Assembly (NCBI RefSeq): GCF_023343835.1
Contig: NC_064433.1
Span: forward strand, 30,783,214-30,847,213
DNA from: Lagopus muta
Taxonomy: Eukaryota; Chordata; Aves; Galliformes; Phasianidae
Length of the DNA: 64,000 bases
Reading direction: 5' to 3'
The notes under the pieces are model-generated. The model was given only the letters and a program-made list of their open reading frames with translations, was not told the DNA's origin and did no database searches. Below are positions 12,825 through 24,767 of the stretch, in pieces (the first letter of the stretch is position 1; each line of letters starts with the position of its first letter). A program made the position numbers and the translations under genes.

Positions 12825-13715
12825 GTCTGGCAAATTGAGTGTTCTCTGTAGCCAGCACCTGGCCAGAACTCAGCAGTGTTGGAGAGATGGATTTGTCCTA
12901 CTAACTTCACCTACATAAAACTATTTCTCCCACTCATCTTTCACTGAAGACTGAATTTCTCTGAAGGCAGATTAATTTTTTTTTTTGCACCCATGAAAAT
13001 GCAGTTGGCTTAAAGAAAGCTAAGATGCAGATGAACAACTGGGTGATGTACCACTGAAGCTGAGCTGGGCTTATCAGCAGCAATCCATCTATGGCACTGC
13101 TGCCTGCATGAAGGAATCACTCTGCAGCTCTTCTCCCTCTTAAAAGAGCACGAGAGAAATTCTCTCAGCAAAACAACAATGCCTCCTTTTTGACATCCTA
13201 CTTCGCAAACTAAGATACATCCTAGCTCCAACCTTGCAAATGACTTCAGTTGCTAAGGAGATAATCAAATAATTAGGAAAAAGGCAGTGACAAACAGTGG
13301 TGCCTCCAATACACCAGCAGCAACCAGCCTCCAAGCAATGCCAGATCTTACGAAAGTTTAGTTGCCCAGCGTAGGATCCTCACCGCCTCCAACAGCTTCT
13401 CTGGCAGGCTACGCTCCCGAGAAGCCTCTCTCCGCGCTATGGGGGCTCCCAACAGTGCCCCGAAGGCAGTGCCGGCCGCAGCCATCAGTCGGGGGGCAAA
13501 GTTTCGGCGGACCCGGGACCACGCCGCCTTCCAGCACCGCACCGCCACTCTCCTCCCGTCTCCCCGGGCACTCAACACCGCTCCCCGGCGGAGCCGCGGG
13601 ACGAGCGGGGAGAGGCCGCGTTTCGACCGCCGCTGCCCACGGAGCGCCCAAGCGCAGACCGCGCTCCATCCCCGCAGCTCCTCGCCCGCCCTCTGCCAAG
13701 CTGGGGCCGATTTAC

Positions 13716-13965
13716 CTGGAGCGCCCGGCGGTCGCCTCATAGCCGAGGAGAGCGGGGCCGGCCCTGCCGCTTCCAGCCCCGCATGCTCCGCTCCGCTCCT
13801 CTCGCACTCTGCCGCCGTGCCGGCTGGGGGAAGTTCGGAGCCGCCGAGCGCGCCAGCGGCACCGCTGCGCTGCGCTTCGCTTCCCCAGGCAGAACTGGCC
13901 GCCGCCCGGGGCTGGCACACAGCCCGACGAAGGACGAGAAGAGAAAACAACAGACTATCTATCAG
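13716..13965 (-). other. AMIGO2: Putative AMIGO2 non-coding exon 1
   Basis: On the minus strand the sequence CTCCAG|GTAAAT in the CpG island is a near-perfect splice donor, with the exon ending at 13716 and the intron starting GT at 13715-13714. The 5' end near 13965 is a guess, placed about 30 bp downstream of a TATA-like GATAAAAG. Joining 13716 to the acceptor at 6521 gives a 7,194-bp intron and a leader of roughly 310 nt. The exon contains only two ATGs, both opening short upstream ORFs. It is not protein-coding for AMIGO2 itself. Alternative 5' ends within the island are likely. Confidence 0.55.
13737..13784 (-). promoter_or_regulatory. Upstream ORF 1 in AMIGO2 leader
   Basis: An ATG at 13784-13782 opens a 15-codon frame rich in Arg, Pro and Gly that stops at TGA 13739-13737. 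It is the first ATG downstream of the inferred transcription start. Its stop codon overlaps the ATG of the next upstream ORF as ATGA. If translated it would tend to lower AMIGO2 translation or favour reinitiation; this is inference from position only. Confidence 0.4.
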
Positions 13966-13990
13966 CCGCGGCACAGAGCTGTTGCCGGGG

Positions 13991-14000
13991 CTTTTATCCC
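13991..14000 (-). promoter_or_regulatory. TATA-like box upstream of AMIGO2 exon 1
   Basis: The minus strand reads GGATAAAAGC inside otherwise GC-rich sequence. An ETS-like site and a GC box lie within 45 bp upstream. Transcription would start near 13965. TATA-like sites in CpG islands are often unused, so this is tentative. Confidence 0.35.
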
Positions 14001-14120
14001 CTCTCGGCCCCGCCGCATCCTCGCCGCGCCACTTCCGCGGCAGCGGGACGGAGCCCTCGGTGTCCCGGGGAGGGGCGCGCCACCGCCCCGCTCCGCCTCC
14101 CGCCCCCTGCGCGGCCGCGC

Positions 14121-14150
14121 CCGCTCCTCACCGCTCCTCACCGCTCCTCA
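14121..14150. repeat. Three tandem copies of a 10-mer in the promoter
   Basis: CCGCTCCTCA is repeated exactly three times, followed by CCGCGG, about 150 bp upstream of the inferred AMIGO2 start. The array could vary in copy number between individuals. Confidence 0.9.
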
Positions 14151-14433
14151 CCGCGGCTGCCCGGGCGGCGGTCTCCGACAACTTTCCGCCGAGCGCGGGC
14201 AGGGCTCCCACGGCCACATCTGGGCTCGCTCCGCCGCCGCCGCGCAGGGTTCGTGGGAGGGCGCAGCGGCGGACGCCCGGTCCCCGATTAATGCGTGGCA
14301 GCTCCCTTTGCGCTGAGGGAGGCGGAACCGCAGGGCAGAGAAATTCAAAAGGCATTGTTCTGGAAAAAAAATTCTCCAGTTAATTAAATGATCGGAAACG
14401 AGAGAGGCTCCGCAGTGAAACGAGCTTTTATGA

Positions 14434-14460
14434 GAATAAACGAGTCTACCAAATGATACA
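14434..14460. repeat. 27-bp exact duplicate, copy 1
   Basis: The sequence begins GAATAAACGAGTCTACC and ends AAATGATACA. It recurs without mismatch at 15254-15280 in the same orientation. The flanks are unrelated on both sides. It lies just outside the CpG island on the side away from AMIGO2. Confidence 0.95.
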
Positions 14461-15253
14461 AGGAGATATCTAAAATTAATTGTCGCGGCTGTGGCTTGTC
14501 TGGGGCAGGGGATCTGAGGGAGAGCTGCTTCAAGTGGGGAAGTGTGACTGGGTCAGAAGGAGGCAAAGCTGCAGCCGAAAGCCTCAGAAAACCCTTCCTT
14601 TCATCCAGGGCGATCTTTAACCTTCTCCAGTGAAGTTTTACACTAATTTCCCTCATCATTTAGAGTACCCTGTGTTTAGAGACTGAAGCTGAGCAGAGAC
14701 TACTTCAGTAAATAACAAAGACTGTAGATTTGTTGTCATTAAGGAATACAGTTTATAGAATAAGTCTCAATAAATGGGCTTGTGTATAAAAGCTTTTGTT
14801 AATTGCAACTTTTCTTCCAAGGGCATATAACAAACTGTTTTTTGATGAGTGTTTATGGCTGCATATAATATCCAAGGAATCCTTCTTGCCATAAAATTAA
14901 TGCTACAAGCAAACTGGAATTCTTCAGTATGGTAAAAGGGATCTGTTAAAAATGTGATTTAATATAGGTTAACATCTGATAAAACTGTGTACTATTGATT
15001 TCAAAGATGTCTAGATCACCGTCTTCTCAACTTTTTTATTAATCATTCATATTCTGTATTTAATTCCTGCATTTCTCTCTTGGGATGATGGATCAGAAAA
15101 ACTGTTAACCTCCAGGTTACTGATCTGACGCTGTTCAGTTTCAGACACTCCAGCAGAATATTCATCTGTTTAAAGTATCTAGTTTTTTCATTTAGAGGAA
15201 ACCATTAAACCATTGTTGTCTCAGTATATCAAAACAGTAGGTGGCAATAAGTT

Positions 15254-15280
15254 GAATAAACGAGTCTACCAAATGATACA
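15254..15280. repeat. 27-bp exact duplicate, copy 2
   Basis: This is the second copy of the 27-bp sequence at 14434-14460, offset by exactly 820 bp. It is not part of any repeat family that I recognise. Confidence 0.95.
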
Positions 15281-15439
15281 GACTGCTAGTACACTCTGAA
15301 GAAGAAAACATTAAAGTTTTATTTCCTTCCCCTCCTATAAAAGCTGAAAATACTGAGCCTGAATTCTTAGAGTTCTGCTTGTGGAATGGAGATGTGAAAG
15401 CTCATGGAGCGGCCATCCATTTATATTTACACAGCATCA

Positions 15440-15592
15440 CCAAACCATAGATCATGCTGAGTTGGAAGGTACTACAAAGATCTTTGAGTCTAACTCCTGG
15501 CTCAACACAGGACCACTCAAAACTCAAACCCTGTATCTGAGAGCTTTGTTCAAACACTTCTTGAACTCTGGCATCTTGGGGCTGTGATTTTG
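15440..15592 (-). mobile_element. CR1 LINE fragment, antisense
   Basis: The plus strand reads GAGTTGGAAGGTACTAC, then CTAACTCCTGGCTCAACACAG, then CACTTCTTGAACTCTGGCAT. This matches the reverse complement of a CR1 3' region. It lies 160 bp beyond the second 27-bp duplicate. Confidence 0.85.
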
Positions 15593-17953
15593 CAATCTTT
15601 TTAAAATAATCTGGTTTTAAAATACTAACAATTTGAACTGCAGTTTGTTCAGACCTTGGTAGGTGCGAAGCACTGATGGGTGCAGTGGTGGCACTGATTG
15701 CAGACAAGTTATTTAGGTTCCAACCATGAAGTCTTGATGTAGTTATAATCGCTTTGGGGAGGCAGGATCTCAGTCAGAGTGAAGTGTCTAATACTTAAGG
15801 CAATAAGAACTATTCTTTCCAATTTCACTTTTTCTTCTTAATGCTGCCTGGGATTTTCTTTTGTCTGGAAGTCAGTGCCCAGATGCTGAAGAAATCAGCA
15901 GGAGTGGTGATGATCCCTACGTGATCTGCTCAGCTTCTGGATAGAGGCCATCTGCCAATAAGCAGATTTTGCACAGAAATCATGCTCTTGGGATGTATCA
16001 AACAGTCTGAAAGGTGTTCAAAACTACAGGGTTCAGTAAATACAGCTGCTTGTGAGCCCAGCAACTCTTTGTTGAGGCTGAATGTTGACAAGTTTGCTCT
16101 TGGCATGATGTAGTCAGATACATTGTGCAACTTCTCAGCCTAAAGGTGCTTTTGACACTTGTTACACACTAAATTGCAAGGAAGACTGTTTTCCAGTATT
16201 GGACTTGTATGAGAACAATTGGTAATTAGATTTCTTCTACCAAATGGCACTGGTGGAAAAACAGCCCCTATTGAAAATCTTTGTTGATCTTGTGTGGGCA
16301 CAAACTGTGTGACGCTGACAGTCCGTTAATTAGGACATAAAACCTTTCTCATGACAATCTGTACAAATGTAAGGTTTCTGGCATCACCGCAGAGATTTCT
16401 GTTGCAGAGAATTGCTGATAGCTGTCTCTTTCTTCCAAAAGCATCAGGATCCTGTCTGTGTTTTCCTGCCCCTGTACAAAACTATCTATTAGAGTGAAAG
16501 CTTTTCTGTGATGGAACTGTTCTTGTTTTCATGTCCTGTGCAATGCCAGGAGACTGATGGGCTACAGAAGGGCTTTTAATAACGATATTCCTCTCATGCT
16601 CTTGAAAGCCCCCACAAATACAGAAATGTCTATAGTATCTTTGAAAAAGCTCCTTTCAGTAAAACAGCAACTTTATTACAGCTGCATCATTAAACTAATC
16701 ATTAAAGGATTCTTTTTTCAGAAAAAAAAGAATCCCCCTCCCACCTCCTTCCCAAAATCAGGATCCTGATTCAACATGGCTTCAGGGAATTTACAGTCCC
16801 TTCATGAGCAAGTGACAAAAATGTTGTGCTAGGGACTAATTAGGAGCAGTCAGTGGGCTGCTGAAAGAAGGGAAAACCCTCCACATCTCCTGTAACACGC
16901 TGCTTTTGTCGGAAGCATCATTATTACCATAGTACTCACACTGGAAGAAGGAGGCCCAGGCTTCAGTTTAAGGTCTGCTTATATAAATTATAGCCATTAG
17001 TCTGTGTGCAATAAAATGAGCTAGACAGCTGTCTTCCTTTCTGTGATTCGTGTCTCAATCCTCACTTAATGATGTTACAATGTAATCCAGCCTGATGGCC
17101 AGGAGACTTCTGTGAGCTGTGCAGCTCTGGGCTGCAATCCCATGTGCACAAGCTCTGAAGTACTGCCGGCAGGCAGGGAAGCAAACTGCAGGAGGATTTA
17201 CCACCCATTTGTGTATACCTAGGTGAAACAGTATCTCCTTTTAACCCAGCCATGATTCAGAATAGAATGATGGCTAACGCCGTATTTAGAATAAAGTCTA
17301 TATCATACATCTTTGACAACATCTAGTGGGTCAAGTCCCATAAGCGAGAGTGCTGAGTCTGTGGATCCTGTATGGGCTTCAGTGTGAGCTATGCAAAACA
17401 GACACCAGTCCAGTCAGTGCTGTAATGCTTTCAGCCTGCCCTGAAGCAGAACACAACTGCTGTCATGTCTGGGTCAAACACTGCTGTGCTTCAGGTGTTG
17501 ACAAGAGCAAAAGTCAGGGCTGGTAGAGAAAACAGAAGCAGGATTTGATGCTGTCAGTGTGTAGCAGATGCTGAGAGGACTGTCACCTCAGAACTGTAGT
17601 TGCTCTTACCAGTTTTATTTTCTGACCAGTCTGAGGCTGTTCCCCATGCACATCTCTTCCACTCCATCAGGGCCTGCTCACCAGCCTCAGTCTCAAGGAG
17701 GTTGGCCTCTTTCCGTCTTTCTGATGAAAAACTCCTTTTTACTCCCACATGTGAATGAGTGCTAGTCATTAGACTGAGGAGAAAGAAAAGAAATGAGTGA
17801 TTCTTTACCCAGCAACTGAAACTCTTACTTTGAAGGACCATGCTCTCTTTCTACCCTGGCAAACAGCTCCTTGCTCCCTATTCTTAGGCCTTCAGAATTG
17901 CCTTTTTTTTACACTCTGTCATTCAAACCTGCTCTCTCCCTCTTTATTTTCAG

Positions 17954-18050
17954 ATTTATAGATCTGACTGGAATGTTCAAAGAGCTAAGGAGTATCATCA
18001 GTATGAAGCTTCTTTCTGAAGTATCATGTTTGCCAAATTGCCACCAGCTA
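17954..18050 (+). other. Candidate exon A of an unassigned plus-strand transcript
   Basis: A long pyrimidine tract ending TTTATTTTCAG (AG at 17952-17953) precedes it, and a strong donor GTAAGT follows at 18051-18056. It is 97 bp long. The second frame is open throughout, with ATG at 17973, and ends on a complete codon. It could be a real exon of a lncRNA, of a small protein, or of the PCED1B leader. It could also be a pseudo-exon, which are common in long introns. The product is not recognised. Confidence 0.3.
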
Positions 18051-19011
18051 GTAAGTATTGTTGAGCAGGGAGACAGAGTGGCTAGCATTCAACTGAAGTT
18101 CTCATTAGAGGGGAGTATACTTCAGGATAAAAGCTTTTCAGTACTTCTGTTTATTGATTTGACCCTGAGTTCTCATCCTTTCTCATTTGAATGCTTCTTT
18201 AGAACCCAAAACATCAGTTCATCTCTTTGGCAGACTTCTGCTTATCACATGAACTTCTAGGATGTCTTTGCTATCTCCATCAGATAAAACTTAGATGTCT
18301 TGGTCTGAGAACTAAATTGATTTATTTTTCTTTAAGGGTTGTCTTGGGCATCTCTGCCATCAGGTTTGAGTATAACTCAGAGAACATGCAGTTCGCATCC
18401 TGGTTTCTAAAACTGTGACAGAACTTGAATCTAGGTACTCACAATACAAAAAACTCCTTTACAATTGTTATGAAAAATAAATCAGCATTCCAAAATATAT
18501 GTTTATTTTGACCACTGAATCCTGAAAATTTGAAGATAAGACAAATGATAGAGAACCAGTGGCTGGTGTGTCCTCATGGATTGTTTGGCTCCTTAAGTTT
18601 TCAGATCTCAGATACACAGAGACCTTGTTAAGTAGTCTTCCAAATACTGCATCACATTTACATGCAAGGAAGACATCGTTAAGCACAGGAGGATAATTTA
18701 TTTTCATTTTCTATTCCAAAGGCAGCACTTGAGAAAATGTTACAAATTAACAGAAAGTTATTGGTTCACTCAATTTAGCCTTTAATAGTAAGAACATTTG
18801 GGAAAGTAATTTTTCATGGCCTTGAGCACTGTCTTTTAAAGCAGTAGGATGGATTTTCTGTAATAATATGTAGGTAACCTATCCATTACAATGCAGTTCA
18901 CACAAATGATGGACTCTTAAAGGTGGTTTTGAATGCAGCTAGGCATTACATATTTCTTGAGATACCATTATCTCTCTCATATCCAAAATAAAGAACAGTT
19001 TTCTAAAGCAC

Positions 19012-19090
19012 CACAGAATCATAGAATCATAGGATTGCTCAGGTTGGAAAAGATCTTAAAGATCATCAAGTTTGACTGCAACCTAACTAA
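19012..19090 (-). mobile_element. CR1 LINE 3' end, antisense
   Basis: CAGAATCATAGAATCATAGG followed by TCAGGTTGGAAAAGATCTTA and ATCATCAAG is the reverse complement of the CR1 3' end. It is truncated to about 80 bp. Confidence 0.92.
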
Positions 19091-20070
19091 ATTCATTTTG
19101 CTATATTATGGGTTGTAGTGAATTACTGGAATAGCAGTAACTCTATAACAACATCTAGAGAGAAAATATGCAAGTAGATCTTTTATTAAAACATGAATAC
19201 TACCCCATAGCAATTTATGAAGTATCTGTGAATATCTCAAGATTTGCAATATGAGATAAAGGGAAAAGAAAGATGGGAAATCTCAACCTCTTGACTTTAA
19301 TTGCTCCCAAATGTAGCAATGGCCATCTTTGTGGCCCAGTGGCTGTAATTCTCAAGAGGCATAATGAAAACCCATCTTGTGGATATGCGGCGTTGGTGGG
19401 AAACTTGAGGAGGTTCTGTGAAGTATCTCATATTGAGCGTGTGACTCATTTAATTAGTTCCTGCTCCCCCTCACACTTTTCATGGAATTTCTGCACATTT
19501 TCTCTCCCACACTAAGACCCCACATGCTAGATATGGTCAGTTTTATATATGATCTGTCATGTGGCTCAGCCTGATGCCTGAACTCATAGCCTGGAAGAGA
19601 GCACAGGAGGTGGTGTACTGCAGGGTCCCATAAAAAAATACATGAAAGAATTTAAACAGCCTGTCTAGGAGATCAGTCCTCACTTGCAGCCTTCCTCTGC
19701 ATCTCCTTCTCATCGTATGATTCAAGGCATTAGATATGGGCCACTATTCTGTGACCATGTTATCTGAGAGCATGGTGCTGAGGGGTGCATGGAGACTGAT
19801 GTGAAGACTTGTTCTGGTGCATCAGAGCCGTGAATTAGTTCTAGAAGATGTAGTTATAGAGCTACAAAGGACAGACAATCTTCTGCCCACAACCGCCTGT
19901 AAAAGGCATTTATAGATCTACAGTTCCACTTGATCATGCACTATGGCTTCAACAGAGACCAGAAGTACTCTTCATGAGTGTTGAATGAATGTCATATTTA
20001 TACCTTTTTTAAAATGACAAACTGAAGCTCCTAGTAATTACTGTGACATCTTTCCTTCTCAGCTACTGTT

Positions 20071-20096
20071 CTTCTTCTTCTTCTTCTTCTTCTTCT
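20071..20096. repeat. (CTT)n microsatellite
   Basis: Eight or more uninterrupted CTT units are followed by poly(T). It is probably polymorphic. Confidence 0.95.
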
Positions 20097-23000
20097 TTTT
20101 TTAAGCAGATATTTTGCTACTAGCACTTAGCAAGTAGCTGCCAAGTAACATGGGATAACTATTCAGAAAAGGAAGAAAATTGTATATGTTTTGGTGAAGA
20201 ATGCTTACTTTGCTAAAGCTTTTATAATATGCTCTAACCCAGTCTGATACTAATTTAACTTCACTTGAACTAATAACAAGGATGAGAGCAACCAACCATT
20301 ATCATTATCATTACTTAAAAAAAAATTAAAAAATAGATACGTGAAAAAATAATTGTCAGGAACTGATACTGTGATCCTGGAGTGAATGCTTGTTCTGGTA
20401 ATATGTGAACTGGAAAACAAAATGACATGTTGTCCCATTATCAGCATTATCAGCTTGCGATCAGCAAGGATTACCATGAAGGCAGGATTTTATTTTGAGG
20501 ATTCTGCTCGTTCTCTCTGTTACAGTCATAAAACAAAATGGTTCAATGCAGCAACGTGTCTCCACAATGATTGTGTATTACCTTCTTATTTTGATGCCCA
20601 TGAGACTGTCCACATGTTCCATCACTCTGATCATGCCTCCAAATCATTTCAGACTTTGCAGAGGATCATTCTTGTCTGCTGTGTGTTTTGCCAGGAAGTA
20701 AAAATCAGTGTCAGCATCTAACATAGGCAAAGTGTCATAATTAGGATTGGATTTAAGTTCCCTCTAAATTTTGTACCAGTACAAAGGGCAAGACATACAG
20801 AAACAACTACTTTTTACTTTTATTTGACTGTGTTTTGAGACATATGATCTAGCAAAAGTCACAAGCCCAATATATAAGGTATATCCTTTAGTATCTAGGT
20901 AGCTGTTGACATCTGAGTGTTTTAGATGTAAGAAACTGAAAATTGAGGAAAAAATAGTCTATTCAGAATAATTTCAAAATATTTAGAAACAGCTTGTCTT
21001 TTCAACTTCAAATATAGCTTAAAGAAAACTTGACAAGTTTTGAATTAAGGACAAAATTTAAAATGAGGGATTTTTTTTTATTTTTATTTTTTAATAATGA
21101 TTACCTGGCAAATAAAGCAAAGAAGCATCGTTTGATCTTATGCAGAAAAGATTGCTGCGATTCAAAGCTCCCGGAAGCCACTGCTGTAGCCACCACCTGT
21201 GGTAATGTTAAGTAAAGCAGAAATGTTTGGGAGCGTGGAAGAGCATATGGTAGAGAATAACTTTCTCTTCCTCGCAGTTCATTCCTTTTTCTCATTTTAG
21301 TGCCTTGAAATAGCAATTAGTTCTTTCAACACCTGAAGCAAGAAAACCTATTTCCTCTTCAGTCTTTGTGTCTTGCATTTGATTGCAAGATCCAATTGAA
21401 GATTTTCATATGATCTCACGCCTACCATGTGTCCTGCCCATATGGAATTGCTAGTAAAGCCACAAAGCTCTCATTGATTTATTCATTACTTTTTTCTTTT
21501 TTTTTTTTTTTTCTTTTTTTTCCCTACAGTTGGAGCAGTTGCTTGTTACCTTTTCTTTATTTGAGTGATTGTTTTTCACAGGGTTTGTAGGTCTATCATT
21601 ATGAATGAGAACTCCACTCCTTTGCAAGTTAGGTTGAAACCTGAGGTCCCTGGGGAGACTGGCAGACAGACATTCTGCCTTCATATGCTGAATTCACTTG
21701 CTGCACCATTTTAAAACAGCTGAGAATAAGGCTACAGGACCCAAAGACCGAAGAAGGGAAGCAAAAGATAGTGTGTATCATCTCTACATTTGTGCCTTTA
21801 AGAATAATCAGCTGTGTTCATGGTTGTGTACCTACAGCATAACTAATTTCAGTGATACTTTCACTTAGGGGCCAGTATAGCCTCGTTTCTTGCTGATCTA
21901 ACTGATGAGGCAAAACAGTTACACTGGTAGATGCTATTAAATTTACAAAAGCATCGGATAATTCTGGTAATTGACTCTTTAGGGTCTTCTAACCTGCTCA
22001 ATTCAATTTTAAAAGCATAGGGCAGAGTAGACATCTCTCCATCCATTATTCAGTTAGGTAAACTTGTCCCATTATTATTGCTGTCCCCTGAACTCATTTT
22101 TCTTTTATTGGACTATATTTTTTGTTGTAATGCTTTTGAGATCTACCACAAATTTATAATACAAAATTTGAGATTGTCTAAGATCATGGTGGTATCTATA
22201 CTGCCACTTTTTGCCCAAGTCACAGACATTCTCTGTCATTTATGTCAGTAAGTAACCAGAGGAAAGAGATTTATAAAACAGCAAATCTTGATTTTGGAAG
22301 AATGTCAGGTCTACCTTCAGCAGATTTTTGTAAGTTTATTCTTATATGTACTACTATGTTAAAGGAATGAGAAAAAAAAATCAGTGTGATGTTTTATTCA
22401 TATTATTAAATAAAATACATTGAACAGGACTTCTACATTCCAAGCAGTGGAAATAAAATTCCACCGTGACCTGTAGAAGGAGTATTCCTCTTTTGCCCCT
22501 AGAACTAGATCAGCTTTTATCAGTCAAAGCTTTTATTACTTTATCAACTCCCTGTGCCCTCATGGATGACTGTGTTTTTCCTGCAGACATCTAACTGCTG
22601 GAAGCTTGAAAAACAACACATGGTGAAGTAATATGACTGCTGTGCTTTAACCAGCCAAGTCTGCATTTCTCTTGCTGCAAACTCCTGTTCTTTTGGCTGC
22701 AGCGAGCATTTGCTTTGAAAGAACACAAATAAGCCAGTAAAATACATATGTATTTTATTACAAGCTTTCCTTCCCTTTCTATGCAAATATGATTAGAAGT
22801 TTGAACTCCAAATCGTTTCTCTGGAGTTTAAAAATAACTCCTGCTTTTGCTGGTGTAGCTACAGTAATTATGATCATATGCAATGGGAGAAGCTGCAAGG
22901 AGATGACAATCTGGGAATCCTTTCTTGTTATTCTTGGCCTTATATGAATCCATTAATAACTTGCTCTCTGGATCTGCTGGTGCTGATTTCTGTACTTGTG

Positions 23001-24716
23001 TTTATATTCCACAGGATGTCATGAAGGCCAGATTGAGTGAAGATATTGTAAGAATTCAAGTCTATTTTTACCAGTAATTTTTTTTCTTTTTCTTTTTTTT
23101 TTTTTTTTCTTAAGAGGAATTTTCCTAATTCAGCCACCTCATGAGAATCAGATTAATTTTCATGTTGGAGCAACTTTGTGTGTTTTTTATCTTTGGCCAT
23201 TACTAATTTTCTTTTCCCAGGCCATCAGCATCAGCAAGTTTTCTTTTGTCTTTTTGTAACTTATGAGTTTCATGATGTGACCCACATCTTGGACTCGGCT
23301 GAACATCAATAAGTGTTCTCAGTAAGCATATATGAATTTCTTTACTGGTCCTATCAGGTTGTCTATGCTATTTACTCCATAGTTTGGGTAGTGCCATTAT
23401 CAGTTACAGGATTATTTCATCTCTGCATTCTTTAAATCTTTTGGCTGGGAAACTGGGAGGATACAGTCAAAACTCCCTCTATTTTTCAAACCTGGTCTAT
23501 TCACACCTGGTATTGAGATTCCAGTGGTTGTTTACTTCTTTCAGACTGTTTTGGACCCTGTCACAATGTTGGAATAATAATTTGGTTGATTTTGCGGGGA
23601 ATATAATTTGGTATGTTAGGAAAAAAACTGCACCTGAAAACCCTGTATATAACAAGGCTCCTGCAACAAGCCAACATTACCTGAGTCAAGCCAGCACTTG
23701 AGAGATGTGAGCACTTGTTTCATCTCATTTAATAAAGGCATATGAAAGTTTTATTTTAGCAAGATTTGGCTTTCAGTATGATTTGGATTGACAGTATATT
23801 GCTGGTGGGTAACTGAAGTTACAGAGGAAGTATATTCTCATGTAAACTTATGGTCTAGTTTATTAGTTCTTAAGTAGAGCCCAAGGGTTTAATTTTGGAA
23901 GAACTGGTAATATCACTCTTTGTTAAAGTCACTGAACACTTCCCATTGTTAGTCTCTGTTTTCTGTTCTTTATAAACTGGTGAAAATCTCAGTTGCAGCC
24001 AAAATATTCCACTGGCAAATGTCCTCAGCTGATGTTTGCTTAGGAAGTGTCAGACGTTTCTGAAACATTTTGAAATATGTCTAGAAAAAAGAGGAAACCA
24101 GTATCGCCTCTGTTGTCATTTCTGGTGCGTTTTTTTTTTTCCAGAAATGGTTCTGCCTTGTTTTGCAAGAACTCATGAGGAAGTACTGAATTTATAAAAC
24201 TTCAATTACATTAAAGGTGCTAAGTACATCACTCACTTTTTATCAGCCAAATACCCTAAGGGTTCTGTTTGTACAGACTCAATCTACAAGATGAAAAGAA
24301 CTGGCGGTTATGCTGGTCCTTTATCCTAAAATCTGAACTGGGAGACCACCTAGTCTGTGTTCAGAGGGATGACTCCTTGGGCCCAACATCTAGGAGAAGG
24401 CAGATCCTTCTGTGAGTTAGGGAAGAGTATTTACAGGTGGATATCAGAGGACAATGATGAAGAGAAAGTGGTAGGCCATACTGTAATTTATGGCAGTCAT
24501 AAACATTCACAGAGAAAGGGGAAGTACTAAAGTAATCATAGGTAAGTTTAATTATGCTCTTTCCTGATTTGGGTCTTGCTCTTATTAACGTTAAGATACA
24601 TTACTGGAAGGCTTTTTAGGGAAGATAGTCATTTTAATTTTTTGCCATAAATACCATAGTCACCATATCTCACAAAGAGTCGATAAGAAACCCTCTGAAG
24701 ATATGCATGAGCTAAT

Positions 24717-24741
24717 AAAATATTATTATTAATAATAATAA
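24717..24741. repeat. (ATT/AAT)n microsatellite
   Basis: TATTATTATTAATAATAATAAT forms a short inverted ATT/AAT array. It adjoins the diverged CR1 copy. Confidence 0.85.
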
Positions 24742-24767
24742 TGTAATCATTTAATAATTTAGATATG

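Larger units (their letters stand above)
6522..13715 (-). other. AMIGO2: AMIGO2 intron 1 (inferred)
   Basis: This intron is bounded by the GTAAAT donor and the CACAG acceptor on the minus strand. It contains a long T tract (6738-6764), a CCAA/CAA microsatellite (6921-6954), an unclassified repeat-like stretch (about 7130-7640), a CR1 3' end (9497-9686), an AAAC microsatellite (11641-11670) and a GC-richer patch at about 12500-12860. No coding exon was recognised on either strand. Confidence 0.5.
6475..13740 (-). promoter_or_regulatory. Upstream ORF 2, completed by splicing
   Basis: The ATG at 13740-13738 (G at -3) reads eight codons plus one base to the donor at 13716. It then continues from 6521 in exon 2 to TAA at 6477-6475, giving 23 codons. 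The stop lies 12 nt upstream of the AMIGO2 ATG. In the unspliced strand the frame runs on past the donor, so this short version exists only if the proposed intron is removed. The coordinates span the intron; the real segments are 13740-13716 and 6521-6475. Confidence 0.38.
13340..14370. promoter_or_regulatory. CpG-island promoter (AMIGO2; possibly bidirectional)
   Basis: This is the only strongly GC-rich, CpG-dense segment in the window, with sharp edges against AT-rich flanks. It contains the AMIGO2 splice donor. It also holds several GC boxes (for example within 14072-14112), an ETS-like ACTTCCG at 14031-14037 and an E2F-like TTTCCGCC at 14183-14190. In mammals the AMIGO2 promoter lies next to the start of PCED1B on the opposite strand, so this island may drive both genes. 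No clear plus-strand splice donor was seen inside it. Long open frames on both strands here reflect GC bias, not proteins. Confidence 0.75.
14371..17953. other. Non-coding flank beyond the CpG island
   Basis: This stretch contains the two 27-bp duplicates and one antisense CR1 copy. No coding gene is seen. It may be the start of a long plus-strand intron if the island also drives PCED1B. Confidence 0.4.

Noticed and set aside
13348-13974. Minus-strand frame as an AMIGO2 N-terminal extension
   Set aside because: It starts at a non-ATG codon, runs through the consensus donor, and does not join the AMIGO2 frame. AMIGO2 already has its own signal peptide in exon 2.
13439-14383. 314-codon plus-strand open frame in the CpG island (and 208- and 177-codon overlaps)
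   Set aside because: Extreme GC content removes stop codons in all frames. The composition is low-complexity Pro/Ala/Arg, no domain is seen, and several frames are open at once.
17871-18260. 129-codon unspliced plus-strand frame as a gene
   Set aside because: It spans a strong acceptor and a strong donor, so the candidate exon inside it explains the signal better than an intronless gene.
24282-24541. Possible exon ending at CATAG|GTAAGT
   Set aside because: The donor is strong but no acceptor with a proper pyrimidine tract is found at a sensible distance upstream.
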